From the NCBI GenBank assembly GCA_027493615.1, contig JAOSKK010000023.1, positions 744,001 through 808,000 of the forward strand: a stretch of 64,000 nucleotides of DNA. The letters run 5' to 3'. Made by a program: the position numbers and the translations under genes. Shown one piece after another: positions 35,451 to 44,858 of this stretch; within the stretch, counting starts at the first letter, position 1; every line of letters starts with the position of its first letter. A model generated the notes under the pieces. The model saw only the letters and a program-made list of their open reading frames with translations, did no database searches and had not been told where the DNA came from. Source of the stretch: Verrucomicrobiota bacterium (GTDB lineage: Bacteria > Verrucomicrobiota > Verrucomicrobiia > Limisphaerales > J093).

Positions 35451-37760
35451 TCAGGCTTCGGGGGTCACCGGCACGGTGAGCCGGTACATGGTGTTGCGGG
35501 CTTGGCGTGGCGGGTTGAAACGGGCGAGCGGCTGTTGCAGGGGGACTGGCCGGGGTCCCAGGCGAACAGCACGGCCTGGCCACGTCCCAGCAACGGGGCC
35601 AGATCGGTGCCGGCGGGATACAGGAAACTCCGCTGCATGCCCTGGTAGTTGCCGGCGGCACTGATCAACGACGCGGCGGCGACCGTTTCCGGGGACAGTT
35701 CGAGTCGCCCGGACTGCTCGTTGCCGAAGGCCTGGCGGCGCTGCTGGGCAACGTCGACGAAACCCCGGGTGCGCGTCCGTACGAAATCGGCCAACGGCTG
35801 GCCCTGCGCGGGCCCGAGGGTGAGCTGGCGAAGTTGGCCGGCCTCGAGATCCCCCAGGCTGTACACGCGGTCTCCGGAACCCGGAGTTGGAGGGAGGTCA
35901 GGTTGCGCGACAGGTGATTCTGCAGGGTGACCGCGAGTTGGGGGCCCTGCGACGTCACGGTGACCGAGACCGGGCTGCGCGCCGGTTCCGCCCAGTCGCT
36001 GATGTAGAGCAGGCTGGTCCAGACCGGCACGGCCACATCGGCCTGGAAGCCGTTGGGTTTGAGCGTCGCCTCAACGCGCGTGCTTTCCTGGCGTCCGCCC
36101 GCGGGACCGAGGAACTCGCTGCGGAGGGCGGCGACAGGCTGGTCGCTGGCCAGGCGGTAGCGGGCGTCCGAGGAGGAGTACAGGGCGGCGTAGGTGCGGC
36201 CCCGCAGCGTGGTCTGTTCCGCGCGCGGCAGAACGTCCACGAGATGGAGCTCGTTCCACTCGGTTTCACCGGCACGCAACCGGTAGCCGAGGTAGTAGAT
36301 CAGCAGCGAGAAACAGAGGACGTAGCCGGGAAAGGTCACCCAGGTGAGCATCTGCCGGTTGATCCGCTTCAGGAACCACCGGTCAAAGGGCCCGATCACG
36401 ACCAGGTAGACGACCAGCAACGCGAGGAGCCATTCGACCGGGAGTTTGCGCACCTGGCGCGTCTCGATCATGGCCCCGAACACGGCGTCCAGACTCCAGC
36501 CCCCATACAGATTGCGGGCGGTCTCGCCAAACCATTCGCCGGGCAGGTTGACCAGCCGCGCCCAGAACCACGCCTTGTGCTGCCAGGACCGGAACGGCTC
36601 GCGCTCAGGGCTGAACGCCAGCACTGTCACCTGGCCGCGCCCGTACGGGGCGGTCGTCACCAGCGGATAACCCCCAGTTCGAGCCGCACCTCGCCCGCGC
36701 GCCGTTGGCCCGCGAAGAAGGCCAGCGCGCTGTTCTCGAAGGCGGGGTCCGCCGCCAACACGGCGTATGGGCTGGCCGTGCTGCGGCTCGCTGGAGTGCG
36801 CGCCCGGGCCGCCGCCGGTCCGGTTGTGCCCGGGAAGTTCTGGGGTCCCTGGAGGACGACGGCACCCGGCGCGACGCCTGGGAGCTCCATGGCGGGTGTG
36901 GGGGGAGGGCCGGCTTGCAGCCACGCCTGCACCACGCCGTCGCTGCGGTTGGTGACAATGCCGGTGAACCGGACCGGCACAAGTTCCTCCAGCCAGGGCG
37001 TGCTCGAGAGGTCCTGGAGCTGTTCGGGGGCGACGATCAGATGGCCCCCTCCCTCGATCCACGTGACCAGGGCCTGGGCCTGGTTGGCCCTCAACTCGAG
37101 GGCCTTCTCGCTGTTCAGGTAGACCGCATCCAGCCCCTCAAGCGCCAGCGGGTTGTCCGGGAATTGCTCGACCGTCAACCGCGCCACCGAGGGCTGCTGG
37201 TCGGTGCGGTTGTGTTTCACGGCGGGAAAGGCCGGCATCCCCCCGAAAGACCGCGGCAGCCCACCGAGCAGGTACGTCTCCCAGCCCAGGTCCTGCGTGC
37301 GCAGGTCCGTGTGCTCGGCGCGCACCCGGCCGCGACGATCCAGCAGTCGGGCGTCCCAACTCGCGTAGCGGCCGGCACCGGCAAAGACGGGAAACGAAAA
37401 CCGCTTCCGCGTGTTCGTGGGCAGCTCGATGGCCCACCGCCGCACCTGACCGCCACCCACCTGGCGCGAGGACAACTCGAAGACGGCGTCGAACCCCGGC
37501 CCGTCGTTGAACACCTCGCACGCCACGGGGAACCAGCCGGCTTCCCGCACGAGGCCGTCGTTGCCCCCGCCGCTGCCGTACCCCACAAACACGTCGAACT
37601 GCAGCTCCGCCCGCGCGCTCCCGGCCCCCAACCAGCCCAGCATCGCAGCCACGGCCAGCGTGCCGCCCGAACGCCACCACGCCGCTCTCCTCCGCCAGCC
37701 CGCCGTCGGGCGGGTCGAAGGCTCAGGGACGTCGTGTCTGCCAGCTCCGGAATTCACCAT
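35451..37760 (-). CDS. Large membrane protein coupled to the ABC ATPase, three frameshifts
   Basis: About 770 residues reconstructed across shifts near 36665, 35870 and 35545. It has an N-terminal signal or anchor ([17 protein letters not shown]), a beta-rich periplasmic part ([13 protein letters not shown]...[13 protein letters not shown]), and a GATase1-like segment ([42 protein letters not shown]). Two or three transmembrane helices follow ([44 protein letters not shown]), then another periplasmic domain. The last frame ends [25 protein letters not shown] with TGA just before the ATPase ATG. The architecture resembles GldG/DUF4350-type partners of GldA-like ATPases (family-level knowledge); the substrate is unknown. 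Confidence 0.75.
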
Positions 37761-37849
37761 CGGTGGATCGGAAGGTAAGCGCGGCTTCCGCGGAGAGACA
37801 ATGACGAAGTCGGGGGAAGCGTCCTGTTCCGGCCGGATCTGCTCGCGGG

Positions 37850-37990
37850 CCATGAACCGCGGAGGGTGCAGGCTGGAAGCCCGCACCCCAGGCTCAGGAG
37901 CGCCTCCCTCAGCCCAATCCCTGATGTTCGTAATCGGCGGAGAATCCAAGACGGGGCGTCCCTCCACCGATGACGAACATCGGGGATTGG
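37850..37990 (+). repeat. Composite repeat: family C followed by family B palindrome (copy 2)
   Basis: The left part (CATGAACCGCGGAGGGTGCA, then GGCTGGAAGCCCGCACCCCA) is family C. The right part is the family B imperfect palindrome (CTGATGTTCGTAATCGGCGG ... TGACGAACATCGGGGATTGG). The same C+B order recurs as the reverse complement at 63538-63682, so the unit is about 140 bp. It lies in the gap between the membrane-protein gene and the group II intron; the spurious [19 protein letters not shown] comes from it. Confidence 0.8.
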
Positions 37991-38107
37991 GGAAGTGGCG
38001 GGTCGGGCGGTTCATGGAAGAGGGGCAAATCCGTCCGAAGCATTGCCGCGTGCCAATCGTGGCAGAGTCAGCCGCCGTGGGCGGGACGCGCAGGTGGTGG
38101 AGTGTAC

Positions 38108-38170
38108 CGGCTTCTCCTTCTTCCTTCTGCATTCCGGTCCATGGAGACAGCGGCGTCCCGGTTGACGCCG
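38108..38170 (+). repeat. Dispersed repeat family D, copy 1
   Basis: TTCTGCATTCCGGTCCATGG followed by AGACAGCGGCG resembles 49340-49385 (TTCTGCGTTCCGGTTCCTGG, AGACAGAGGCG) at roughly 80% over about 45 bases. The interval 37761-38339 otherwise holds only the C+B repeat and no gene that I can support. Confidence 0.5.
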
Positions 38171-38791
38171 CGGGCGCGGGCTCGGGTTTCGTACCCAGGT
38201 TCAGTGAGAAGGTCGTGTGACCGACGGCGGAGCCAGTCCGCGAGGTAAAGCAGGACGACGTTGCCGCCGGACGGCATCCGCGCCATCCGCACCATCCGGA
38301 AAGCGCCAAGCAAGCTGAATGGTTCTTGTTAACTGCAACGTGTTAGCCCTGGTAAATGGTCGAGAGCCAGGTAGCCGACCCTTACGCGGATGGGGGCGAC
38401 CCTGTCCGTGGACGCTGGGGAAGGCCAACGCGCGAGCCGTAGCGTCCCGCGAACTCGGTTCGGCCTCGTTACGCGAAATCGGGAGTGGCCAGTCTGCCGG
38501 ATTTGATGAAGCCTGCACCGGTGGGGAAGCCTCGATCACGTGCACCTACCGGACTCCCGGGGTGGAAGGAGACAGCGCGCGCGGACAGAACCAGTCGGAA
38601 CTTGGGAGGCCCGGTTCGGTGTCCTGGCTTGTCCAGGGCCACTCCCGGCGGGAAGCCATAACCGTCGGCGGGGCCGGATCGCGGCGTCGGATGGGCTCAT
38701 AGTAGCGGCGAACCTTCGATCAAGTCGGAGGGGGAGCGAAGGAGCCCTGGCCAGAGTCAAGCCGAGTCAGAGGGTGCCGGGGCTGATTGGT

Positions 38792-40138
38792 ATGCAAGTG
38801 CCTACGACAGAACCGGTGGTGGAGGAGCTGACCTTTCGGGAAGCGATCCTGCCGCCGAACCTCCGGGAACTGAGACAGAAGCTGGGCCAGAAAGCCAAGC
38901 AACAGAAGCGATTCCGCTTCTACAGTCTCTACGGCCTGGTGTGTCGGCCGGAAGTGCTGGAAGCCGCGTGGGCGGCCGTACGGCGCAACGGCGGGGCACC
39001 GGGCGTGGACCAAGTGAGCATCGCACAGATCGGGGCGACGCCCGCAAGCGAAGCCGCCTTTCTGGACGAACTGCAACGCAGCCTGCGGGAGAAGACCTAC
39101 CGAGCCCAACCGGTGCGGCGGGTGTACATCCCCAAGGCGAACGGGAAATGGCGACCGCTGGGCATTCCGACGGTGCGGGACCGGGTGGTGCAGGCGGCGG
39201 TGTTGCTGATCCTGGAGCCGATCTTTGAAGCCGACTTCGAAGATTGCTCCTACGGGTTTCGGCCCGGACGTTCGGCGCACGACGCTCTGCAAGCCATTGA
39301 GGCCCATCTGAAGGGGGGCCTGGCGGCGGTGTATGATGCGGACCTGGCCGGCTACTTCGACAGCATTCCCCACGACAAGCTCATCGCCTGTCTGCGGATG
39401 CGCGTGGTGGACGGTTCGGTGCTGGGATTGATCCGACAATGGCTGAAGGCGCCGGTGGTGGAGCCGCCCCAGGACGGGAAACCGCCGACGGTGCAGCGCA
39501 ATGACCGGGGCACGCCGCAAGGCGGGGTCCTGAGTCCGCTGCTGGCCAATGTGTATCTGCACTGGTTCGATCACGTCTTTCATCGGGCGGACGGACCGGC
39601 GCAGTGGGCCAAGGCGAAGCTGGTCCGCTATGCGGACGACTTCGTGGTGTTGGCGCGGTACGTGAGTCCGCGTCTGCGCGACTGGCTCGAGGGCAAGCTG
39701 GAAGGCTGGCTGGGGTTGCAGATCAACCGGGAGAAGACCCGCGTGCTCGATCTGCGGCAACCGGGCCAGAGCCTGGATTTTCTGGGCTACACGTTTCGGC
39801 AGGACCGCGACCAGTATGGCCGCCCGCAGCGTTACTGGAACCTGGTGCCCTCGCGCAAGGCGGTGGCGCGGGAACGGGAGACGTTGCGGGGGTTGATCAG
39901 TCCGCAGCAATGCTCCACGCCGCTGCCGGAGTTGGTCGGGCGCTTGAACCGTCACCTGCGGGGCTGGGCCAACTACTTTGGGCTCGGCTACCCGCGGAAC
40001 GTGTTTCGGCACCTGAACCACTTCGTGCGGTATCGGTTGGGCCAGCATCTGCAGCGGCGCAGTCAACGGGGCTGGCGGGCCCGCAAGGGGGTCAGCCTGT
40101 ACGCGCACTTGGAACGGTTGGGACTGGTTCGTTTGTGA
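38792..40138 (+). CDS. ltrA: Group II intron reverse transcriptase/maturase
   Basis: 448 residues from the ATG at 38792 ([13 protein letters not shown]); the ORF-track start at 38540 lies within the ribozyme 5' region. RT blocks are visible in order: [11 protein letters not shown] (RT0/1), [27 protein letters not shown] (RT2), [13 protein letters not shown] (RT2a/3), [15 protein letters not shown] with the first catalytic Asp, [18 protein letters not shown] and RYADDFVVL with the catalytic YADD. The maturase X domain follows ([28 protein letters not shown]). It ends without an HNH endonuclease domain, so retrohoming would rely on the endonuclease-independent route. The product both splices and mobilises the intron. 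Confidence 0.95.
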   Translation: MQVPTTEPVVEELTFREAILPPNLRELRQKLGQKAKQQKRFRFYSLYGLVCRPEVLEAAWAAVRRNGGAPGVDQVSIAQIGATPASEAAFLDELQRSLREKTYRAQPVRRVYIPKANGKWRPLGIPTVRDRVVQAAVLLILEPIFEADFEDCSYGFRPGRSAHDALQAIEAHLKGGLAAVYDADLAGYFDSIPHDKLIACLRMRVVDGSVLGLIRQWLKAPVVEPPQDGKPPTVQRNDRGTPQGGVLSPLLANVYLHWFDHVFHRADGPAQWAKAKLVRYADDFVVLARYVSPRLRDWLEGKLEGWLGLQINREKTRVLDLRQPGQSLDFLGYTFRQDRDQYGRPQRYWNLVPSRKAVARERETLRGLISPQQCSTPLPELVGRLNRHLRGWANYFGLGYPRNVFRHLNHFVRYRLGQHLQRRSQRGWRARKGVSLYAHLERLGLVRL

Positions 40139-40165
40139 ATGCGTTCTGGAAGAGACGACTCTGGC

Positions 40166-40201
40166 GAGAGCCGGATGGGGAAATCTCCATGTCCGGTTCG
40201 A
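40166..40201 (+). ncRNA. Group II intron domain V
   Basis: GAGCCGGATGGGGAAATCTC followed by CATGTCCGGTTC folds into the domain V hairpin: lower stem GAGCCGG/CCGGTTC with the catalytic AGC triad, a two-base bulge and a GAAA tetraloop on the upper GGG/CTC stem. It lies 27 bases after the maturase stop, the standard position. Confidence 0.9.
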
Positions 40202-40369
40202 CGAGGGAGAGGGGAGCGGCGGTCATTGGTCCTCGGACCTTTCATCCCGTGCTCTCCTCTCTACTCTACCGGTCAAGGGTGGAGCTCTGCCGGCTCCCGA
40301 GGGTCGCGACCCGGTTGCTCCCAACCGCGCCCCGCGGTCGGCGCGACGCTCCGGTGGTCCGGCGACGGC

Positions 40370-41560
40370 TTACGGCGCCTCGATCCGTTCGATCGCCCAA
40401 CGGGCGTGCTCGGCGATCAGCGGGTCGGGATCTACCTCCGCCTGTCGTAGCGCGGGGAGGGCGGCCGGGTCACCGAGGTTGCCCAGCGCCACGCTGACGT
40501 TGCGAAGAAGGCCGCGACGCTTGGCCCGGGCCATCGGGGTGCCGGCAAACCGGACCTTGAACGCGGCGGCATCCAGCCGGAGCAACTCGATCAGATCGGG
40601 CGCCGCCAGGTCGGCGCGCGTGTGCTCGCGCATCAACCGTCCCGCCCGTGCGAAGCGGTTCCAGGGACACGCCGCCAGGCAATCGTCACAGCCGAAGATG
40701 CGGGTGCCGAGGGCGGGGCGCAGTTCGAGCGGGATTGAGCCTTTGTGCTCGATGGTGAGGTAGGAGATGCAACGGCGGGCATCCAGGACGAACGGGGCGA
40801 CGAACGCGCGCGTCGGACAGGCGTCCAGACAACGCGAGCAGGTGCCGCAGCGGTTGCGTTCGGGCGCGTCCGGCGCGAGCGCGACGGTGGTGAGGATCTC
40901 GGCGAGGAGAAACCAGTTGCCCAGGGTCCGACCGAGCAGGTTGGTGTGTTTGCCGATGAAGCCCAAACCGGCGCGTTGCGCGAGGTCCCGCTCGAGCACG
41001 GGGCCCGTGTCCACGTACCAGAGCGAGCGGGCCTCGGCACCGCCAAGTCCGTTGAGGAACGCCGTCAGGTCCCGCAGCCGCGCCGCGAGCACGTCGTGGT
41101 AGTCCGTGAACCGCGCGTAGCGGGCGACGACGCCATACAAGGCCGGTGGCGGTGACGGTTGGTCGCAGTCGCCGTGATAACTGACGGCCAGGCACACGAC
41201 ACTGCGAAGGCCGGGCAGCACCTCCCGGGGGTCGATCCGCCGGGCGGCATGGCGGGCGAGGTAGGCCATCTCGCCGTGGTGACCGACGTCCAGCCAGCTC
41301 GCGAGGTGCGGCCCCGAACCCGGCGGGGAGGCGTCGGTGATGCCGCAGGCGTCGAAGCCCAGGGCGCGAGCCTGCGCCTTCACTGCGGCGGCCAACCGTG
41401 CAGGCGCGGTAACATCACCGGGCGGTCCAGGCGGGTGGATTTGCGCCACACCCGCGGAAGCCACATCGGCCTGGTGGTCATGCCCGTGGGCGTCGAAGTG
41501 CGGAAGCGGCCGGCTGGAGGCCTGCGCCACAGGTTCGGGGCGAGGCCGGGCGAGGTTCAT
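40370..41560 (-). CDS. queG: Epoxyqueuosine reductase
   Basis: 396 residues. QueG reduces epoxyqueuosine to queuosine in tRNA using cobalamin and two 4Fe-4S clusters. Visible are GFDACGITD, GHHGEMAYLARHAARRIDPREVLPG, the ferredoxin motifs CGTCSRCLDACPT and CDDCLAACPWNRFA, and C-terminal HEAT-like repeats (LLRNVSVALGNLGDPAALPALRQ). The ATG at 41560 overlaps the aroK stop (ATGA), which supports it, but it adds a ~55-residue His/Pro-rich N-terminal extension containing a family C repeat; homology starts at LAAAVKAQARALGFDACGI. queD is about 20 kb away. Confidence 0.93.
   Translation of the reverse strand: MNLARPRPEPVAQASSRPLPHFDAHGHDHQADVASAGVAQIHPPGPPGDVTAPARLAAAVKAQARALGFDACGITDASPPGSGPHLASWLDVGHHGEMAYLARHAARRIDPREVLPGLRSVVCLAVSYHGDCDQPSPPPALYGVVARYARFTDYHDVLAARLRDLTAFLNGLGGAEARSLWYVDTGPVLERDLAQRAGLGFIGKHTNLLGRTLGNWFLLAEILTTVALAPDAPERNRCGTCSRCLDACPTRAFVAPFVLDARRCISYLTIEHKGSIPLELRPALGTRIFGCDDCLAACPWNRFARAGRLMREHTRADLAAPDLIELLRLDAAAFKVRFAGTPMARAKRRGLLRNVSVALGNLGDPAALPALRQAEVDPDPLIAEHARWAIERIEAP
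41512..41538 (+). repeat. Family C-like repeat in the queG N-terminal extension
   Basis: GGCTGGAGGCCTGCGCCACAGGTTC resembles the family C core GGCTGGAAGCCCGCACCCCAGGCTC at about 20 of 25 positions. It lies inside the region encoding the unusual N-terminal tail of QueG (VAQASSRPLPHF). Confidence 0.5.
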
Positions 41561-42102
41561 GGCGTGAGGCGGTCGTGGGCGACGAGCCGGAACTGTTTGA
41601 TCACCTGAGCGGCCATCTGCGGCAACCGGCGGTTGTCGGCATTGAGCAGGACATCGGCCTGACGGTACACCGGTTGACGTTGCGCGAGCAGTTCGCGGAT
41701 GCGAGCCGGCGGATCGGGCACCTGCAGCAGCGGGCGGTGGGTCTGGCGCCGCACCCGCTGCCAGAGCTTGTCGGGTGACATCCACAGGCACACCACCAGG
41801 GCATGGCGCTTGAGGCTCGCCAGCAATTCCGGGTTGGCGCCCACCCCGCCGCCGGTGGCGATAACACATCGGTCACGCTGCTCGAGTTCGTCCACCACCT
41901 GACGTTCCAGCGTGCGGAACCAGGCTTCGCCATGCCGCTCGAAGATCTCGGAGATCCGCAACCCCGCCCGCGCCTCAACCAGATGGTCGGTATCGACGAA
42001 GGCAAAGCCCAGCCGTGCAGCGACCAGATGTCCGACACTGGACTTGCCGCTGCCCATGAACCCGATGAGCGCGATGTTGCGGATCGTGCGGGGCGGCGTC
42101 AT
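41557..42102 (-). CDS. aroK: Shikimate kinase
   Basis: 181 residues. Walker A is GFMGSGKSSVG; shikimate-binding residues lie in FVDTDHLVEAR and FRTLERQVV; GGGV appears in VIATGGGVGANPE; the lid is RVRRQTHRPLLQ. It phosphorylates shikimate in the chorismate pathway, feeding trpE in this window. It overlaps coaX upstream and queG downstream by 4 bases each (ATGA), so birA-coaX-aroK-queG is read as a translationally coupled unit. Confidence 0.95.
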   Translation of the reverse strand: MTPPRTIRNIALIGFMGSGKSSVGHLVAARLGFAFVDTDHLVEARAGLRISEIFERHGEAWFRTLERQVVDELEQRDRCVIATGGGVGANPELLASLKRHALVVCLWMSPDKLWQRVRRQTHRPLLQVPDPPARIRELLAQRQPVYRQADVLLNADNRRLPQMAAQVIKQFRLVAHDRLTP

Positions 42103-42875
42103 CGGCGGGACGACCGGTGCGCGGGACCAGATCGGGCTTGCCAGACCAGCCGCAGCCCTTCGAGCGTCAGCCCAGGCCGGACCGCCCGGATCTCCGGAAT
42201 CCGCCGGGCGATCAGCCGGGCGTAGCCGCCCGTCGCCACCACCGGCAGCCGGGCCGAACCGAGGGCGGTCTGCAACTCCCCGAGCACCGCGCGGACCAGC
42301 CCGCGATACCCGTGCACCGCGCCGATCAACATGGCTTCCTCGGTGCTGCGACCGATCACCGCCCGGGTGTTCCGGATGGCAATCCGCGGGAGCAAGGCCG
42401 TCTTCTCATGCAGATAATCGGTCATCGCCGACAAACCAGGCGCAATGACCCCGCCCACGTAGTTCCCTTCGCCGTTGACCACGTCGAAGGTAAGCGCGGT
42501 GCCGAAATCCAGCACCACGACAGGCTCGCCGAAATGCCGCCGCGCCGCGACCGCGTTGGCCAGCCGGTCCGGGCCAATCGAGTCGGGCTGGGGATAGTCG
42601 ATGCCCACGCCCGAAAGTGTCTGCGGCGTCAGCACCAGCGGCGCGAACCCCCATCGCCGCCGCACGCAGCGGACGACGCGCGCCGTGACCTCGGGCACGA
42701 CGCTGCACAAGGCCGCGCCTCGCAAGGGTTCGCCGCCCACCCACCGGAGCAGGGCCGGCCCTGCCTCGCCGTTCCGCCAGGCCGGGGTGGGCAGGTCGGT
42801 GCGCCGGACCATTCGCCGGCCGCGGGCCAGCCCGACGTGGGTGTGCGTGTTTCCTATGTCGAGGAGCAGGAGCAT
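42099..42875 (-). CDS. coaX: Type III pantothenate kinase
   Basis: 258 residues from the ATG at 42875 (MLLLLDIGNTHTHVGLARG, with the DxGNT nucleotide motif). The pantothenate-site GIDYPQPDSIGPDRLANAVAA and the second ASKHA motif VVLDFGTALTFDVVNGEGNYVGGVIAPGL are typical. It catalyses the first step of CoA synthesis and usually needs a monovalent cation. It follows birA by 4 bases, the common birA-coaX arrangement, and overlaps aroK. Confidence 0.96.
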   Translation of the reverse strand: MLLLLDIGNTHTHVGLARGRRMVRRTDLPTPAWRNGEAGPALLRWVGGEPLRGAALCSVVPEVTARVVRCVRRRWGFAPLVLTPQTLSGVGIDYPQPDSIGPDRLANAVAARRHFGEPVVVLDFGTALTFDVVNGEGNYVGGVIAPGLSAMTDYLHEKTALLPRIAIRNTRAVIGRSTEEAMLIGAVHGYRGLVRAVLGELQTALGSARLPVVATGGYARLIARRIPEIRAVRPGLTLEGLRLVWQARSGPAHRSSRR

Positions 42876-42879
42876 GACG

Positions 42880-43857
42880 CTAGCCCAGGACAACGTCGCC
42901 CCCCGTGACACGTTCCAGCCGTCCATACCGCGTGCGGAGCAGCAGAGAACCGTCGGCGTCCAGGGCCTCGGCGCGCCCCTTCAACCGCCGCTCTCCCACC
43001 ACGACCTCGAGCTCCTGACCGAGCGTTGTGCACAAGGCCTCCCACTCGTCGGCCAGGGCCTCGAAGTCGCCGCGCTGCAGCCGTTGGTAGGCCGCCTCCA
43101 ACTCCCGCAGCGCAGCCACCGCCAGTTCCGCGCGGAGCACCGGACGCCCCAGCTCCACCCGCAGGGACGTTGCCTGACGACGCAGCTCAGGCGGGAAGTC
43201 GCTGGCCACCAGGTTCACATCCACACCGATCCCCAGCACCACGTGGCGGACACGATCCTGCTCGCCGCTCATCTCGGTCAGAATCCCGGCGAACTTCCGC
43301 CCGCGCAGCAGCAGATCGTTGGGCCATTTGACCTCCGGCGCCAAGCCGGTTTGCGCGCGCACCGCGCGGGCCAGGGCGACCGCGGCCGCCAGGGTGAGCC
43401 GGGTCGTCTCCTGCGGCCGACAGGCCGGGCGCAGCAGCATCGAGAACCACAAGCCCTTGCCGGCAGGCGATACCCAGCGTCGCCCCAGACGCCCGCGTCC
43501 CCGCGTCTGCGCCTCGGCGAACACCACCGCCCCCTCGGCCACCCCGTCGGCTGCGAGTTTATCGACCACGTCACTGGTCGACGTGGTTTCGCGGAACACC
43601 TGGATGTCCCGTCCGATGCCCGTCGTCTTGCCGAGCCGGGAGAGCAGATCGTCGGCGTGCAGCAGATCCGGCGTGTTGAGGAGCCGATAGCCCTGGTGCG
43701 GGCTGGCGGTGATCTCGTAGCCGAGGCTGCGGAGCTCCTGGATGTGCGACCAGACGGCCGCGCGGCTCACCCCCAGGCGTTGCGCCAGGTCCTCACCCGA
43801 TACCGGGCTGTCGCCCGCCTCGCGCAGCGCCATCAGGATGATCGCGTCGCGGGTCAT
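42880..43857 (-). CDS. birA: Biotin--[acetyl-CoA-carboxylase] ligase with repressor-type HTH
   Basis: 325 residues in three parts: an N-terminal winged helix (ILMALREAGDSPVSGEDLAQRLGVSRAAVWSHIQELRSLGYEI), the ligase core with ETTSTSDVVDKL, AEAQTRGRGRLGRRWVSPAGKGLWFSM and VKWPNDLLLRGRKFAGIL, and a C-terminal SH3-like domain (EVVVGERRLKGRAEALDADGSLLLRT). The N-terminal HTH suggests that it can also repress biotin genes, as in E. coli; no bio operator is visible here. It overlaps the end of nadC by 4 bases. Confidence 0.96.
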   Translation of the reverse strand: MTRDAIILMALREAGDSPVSGEDLAQRLGVSRAAVWSHIQELRSLGYEITASPHQGYRLLNTPDLLHADDLLSRLGKTTGIGRDIQVFRETTSTSDVVDKLAADGVAEGAVVFAEAQTRGRGRLGRRWVSPAGKGLWFSMLLRPACRPQETTRLTLAAAVALARAVRAQTGLAPEVKWPNDLLLRGRKFAGILTEMSGEQDRVRHVVLGIGVDVNLVASDFPPELRRQATSLRVELGRPVLRAELAVAALRELEAAYQRLQRGDFEALADEWEALCTTLGQELEVVVGERRLKGRAEALDADGSLLLRTRYGRLERVTGGDVVLG

Positions 43858-44753
43858 GTTCGCCGGGGAGCGCGGTGCCGGCGCGCCGTTTCAAAGTCCA
43901 GCGCCAGATCGACCGCCGGCGCCGAGTGCGTGAGTGCACCCACCGAGATGTAATCCACGCCCGTCTCCGCGATCGCCCGCACCGTCCCCAGATTCACGCC
44001 CCCGCTGGCCTCGGTGCCGGCCCGCCCCCCGACCAGCGCCACGGCTTCCCGCAACCGGGCGGGCGACATGTTGTCGAGCAGGATGAGGTCCGCCCCGGCC
44101 GCGACCGCCTGACGCACTTGCGTGAGCGTGTCCGCCTCAACCTCGATCGGGAGACCGGGACAGGCACGTCGGGCGCGACGAACGGCGGCGGTGACGGGAT
44201 CCGGGCGTTGGCCAGCGAGCGCGGCCAGGTGGTTGTCCTTGAGCAGAACCAGATCGTGCAAGCCGAGCCGGTGATTGCGGCCCCCACCACAGGCCACCGC
44301 ATATTTCTCAAAGCGGCGCCAACCGGGGGTGGTCTTGCGGGTGTCCAGGATCTGCGCGCGCGTCCCGCCACCGCCGCCACGTAACGCGCGGTCAGCGTGG
44401 CGACGCCGGAGAGCCGTTGGAGAAAGTTCAAGGCCGTCCCGTTCCGCCGTGAGGAGTGCTTGTGCCGGGCCACTGACACGAAGCAGGGTGTCTCCGGGGC
44501 GCACCCGCGCTCCGTCCTCGACCTCGGGTTCGATGCGGACCCGGGAGGAAAGACATCGGAACGCGGCGACCGCGAAGGCCAGACCAGCGACGACCACGGG
44601 CTGGCGGGCGACGAGCCGGGCGCGGGCGCGGGTGGCGGCGGGCACGACGGCCCGTGTGGTCACATCCCCAGGGCCAAGATCCTCCGCCAACGCGCGTTGG
44701 ACGGCGTCCTGGACCTCCGCCTCCGTCAATACCACGCGTGGAAATGGGCGCAT
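43854..44753 (-). CDS. nadC: Nicotinate-nucleotide pyrophosphorylase (carboxylating), two compensating frameshifts
   Basis: The ORF is continuous, but the segment between about 44435 and 44365 is translated in the wrong frame. The correct frame there gives TALNFLQRLSGVATLTARYVAAV, a hallmark of NadC, and is restored by removing one G near 44435 and adding one base near 44367. Other hallmarks are ALAEDLGPGDVT, ILDTRKTTPGWR, CGGGRNHRLGLHDLVLLKDNH, EVEADTL, LLDNMSP, EASGGVNLGTV and GVDYISVGALTHS. NadC makes nicotinate mononucleotide from quinolinate and PRPP. It overlaps birA by 4 bases. Confidence 0.94.
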   Translation of the reverse strand: MRPFPRVVLTEAEVQDAVQRALAEDLGPGDVTTRAVVPAATRARARLVARQPVVVAGLAFAVAAFRCLSSRVRIEPEVEDGARVRPGDTLLRVSGPAQALLTAERDGLELSPTALRRRHADRALRGGGGGTRAQILDTRKTTPGWRRFEKYAVACGGGRNHRLGLHDLVLLKDNHLAALAGQRPDPVTAAVRRARRACPGLPIEVEADTLTQVRQAVAAGADLILLDNMSPARLREAVALVGGRAGTEASGGVNLGTVRAIAETGVDYISVGALTHSAPAVDLALDFETARRHRAPRRT

Positions 44754-44858
44754 CCCGTGCCGAGGTGGCCCCCGCCTTTCGCCACCCTGGCGAGCAGCCT
44801 GACCGTTACCACCATCGGCTGCGCATTATGCTGTCGCCCAGGGAGGTGACAAGCAGTT

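Larger units (their letters stand above)
38340..40269 (+). mobile_element. Group II intron
   Basis: A retroelement of about 1.93 kb. The 3' part of the ribozyme is recognisable: domain V at 40166-40201 and domain VI at 40203-40269, ending CTCTACTCTAC, with a candidate bulged branch-point A seven bases from the end. The 5' boundary is inferred from GTGTTAGCCC at 38340 (group II introns begin GUGYG or similar) and is less certain. The intron-encoded reverse transcriptase lies inside. It is inserted in a gene-free, repeat-rich interval rather than in a coding gene. No terminator hairpin is obvious just before the 5' end, which argues mildly against a group IIC-type site. Confidence 0.8.

Noticed and set aside
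37920-37990. Small protein [16 protein letters not shown]...
   Set aside because: The same peptide arises at four loci from the family B palindrome, on either strand, without ribosome-binding sites; it is a translated repeat.
43854-44753. NadC as an intact gene because the ORF is continuous
   Set aside because: About 23 residues in the middle (DGLELSPTALRRRHADRALRGGGGG) do not fit the family, while the +1 frame does exactly, so two compensating indels are present.
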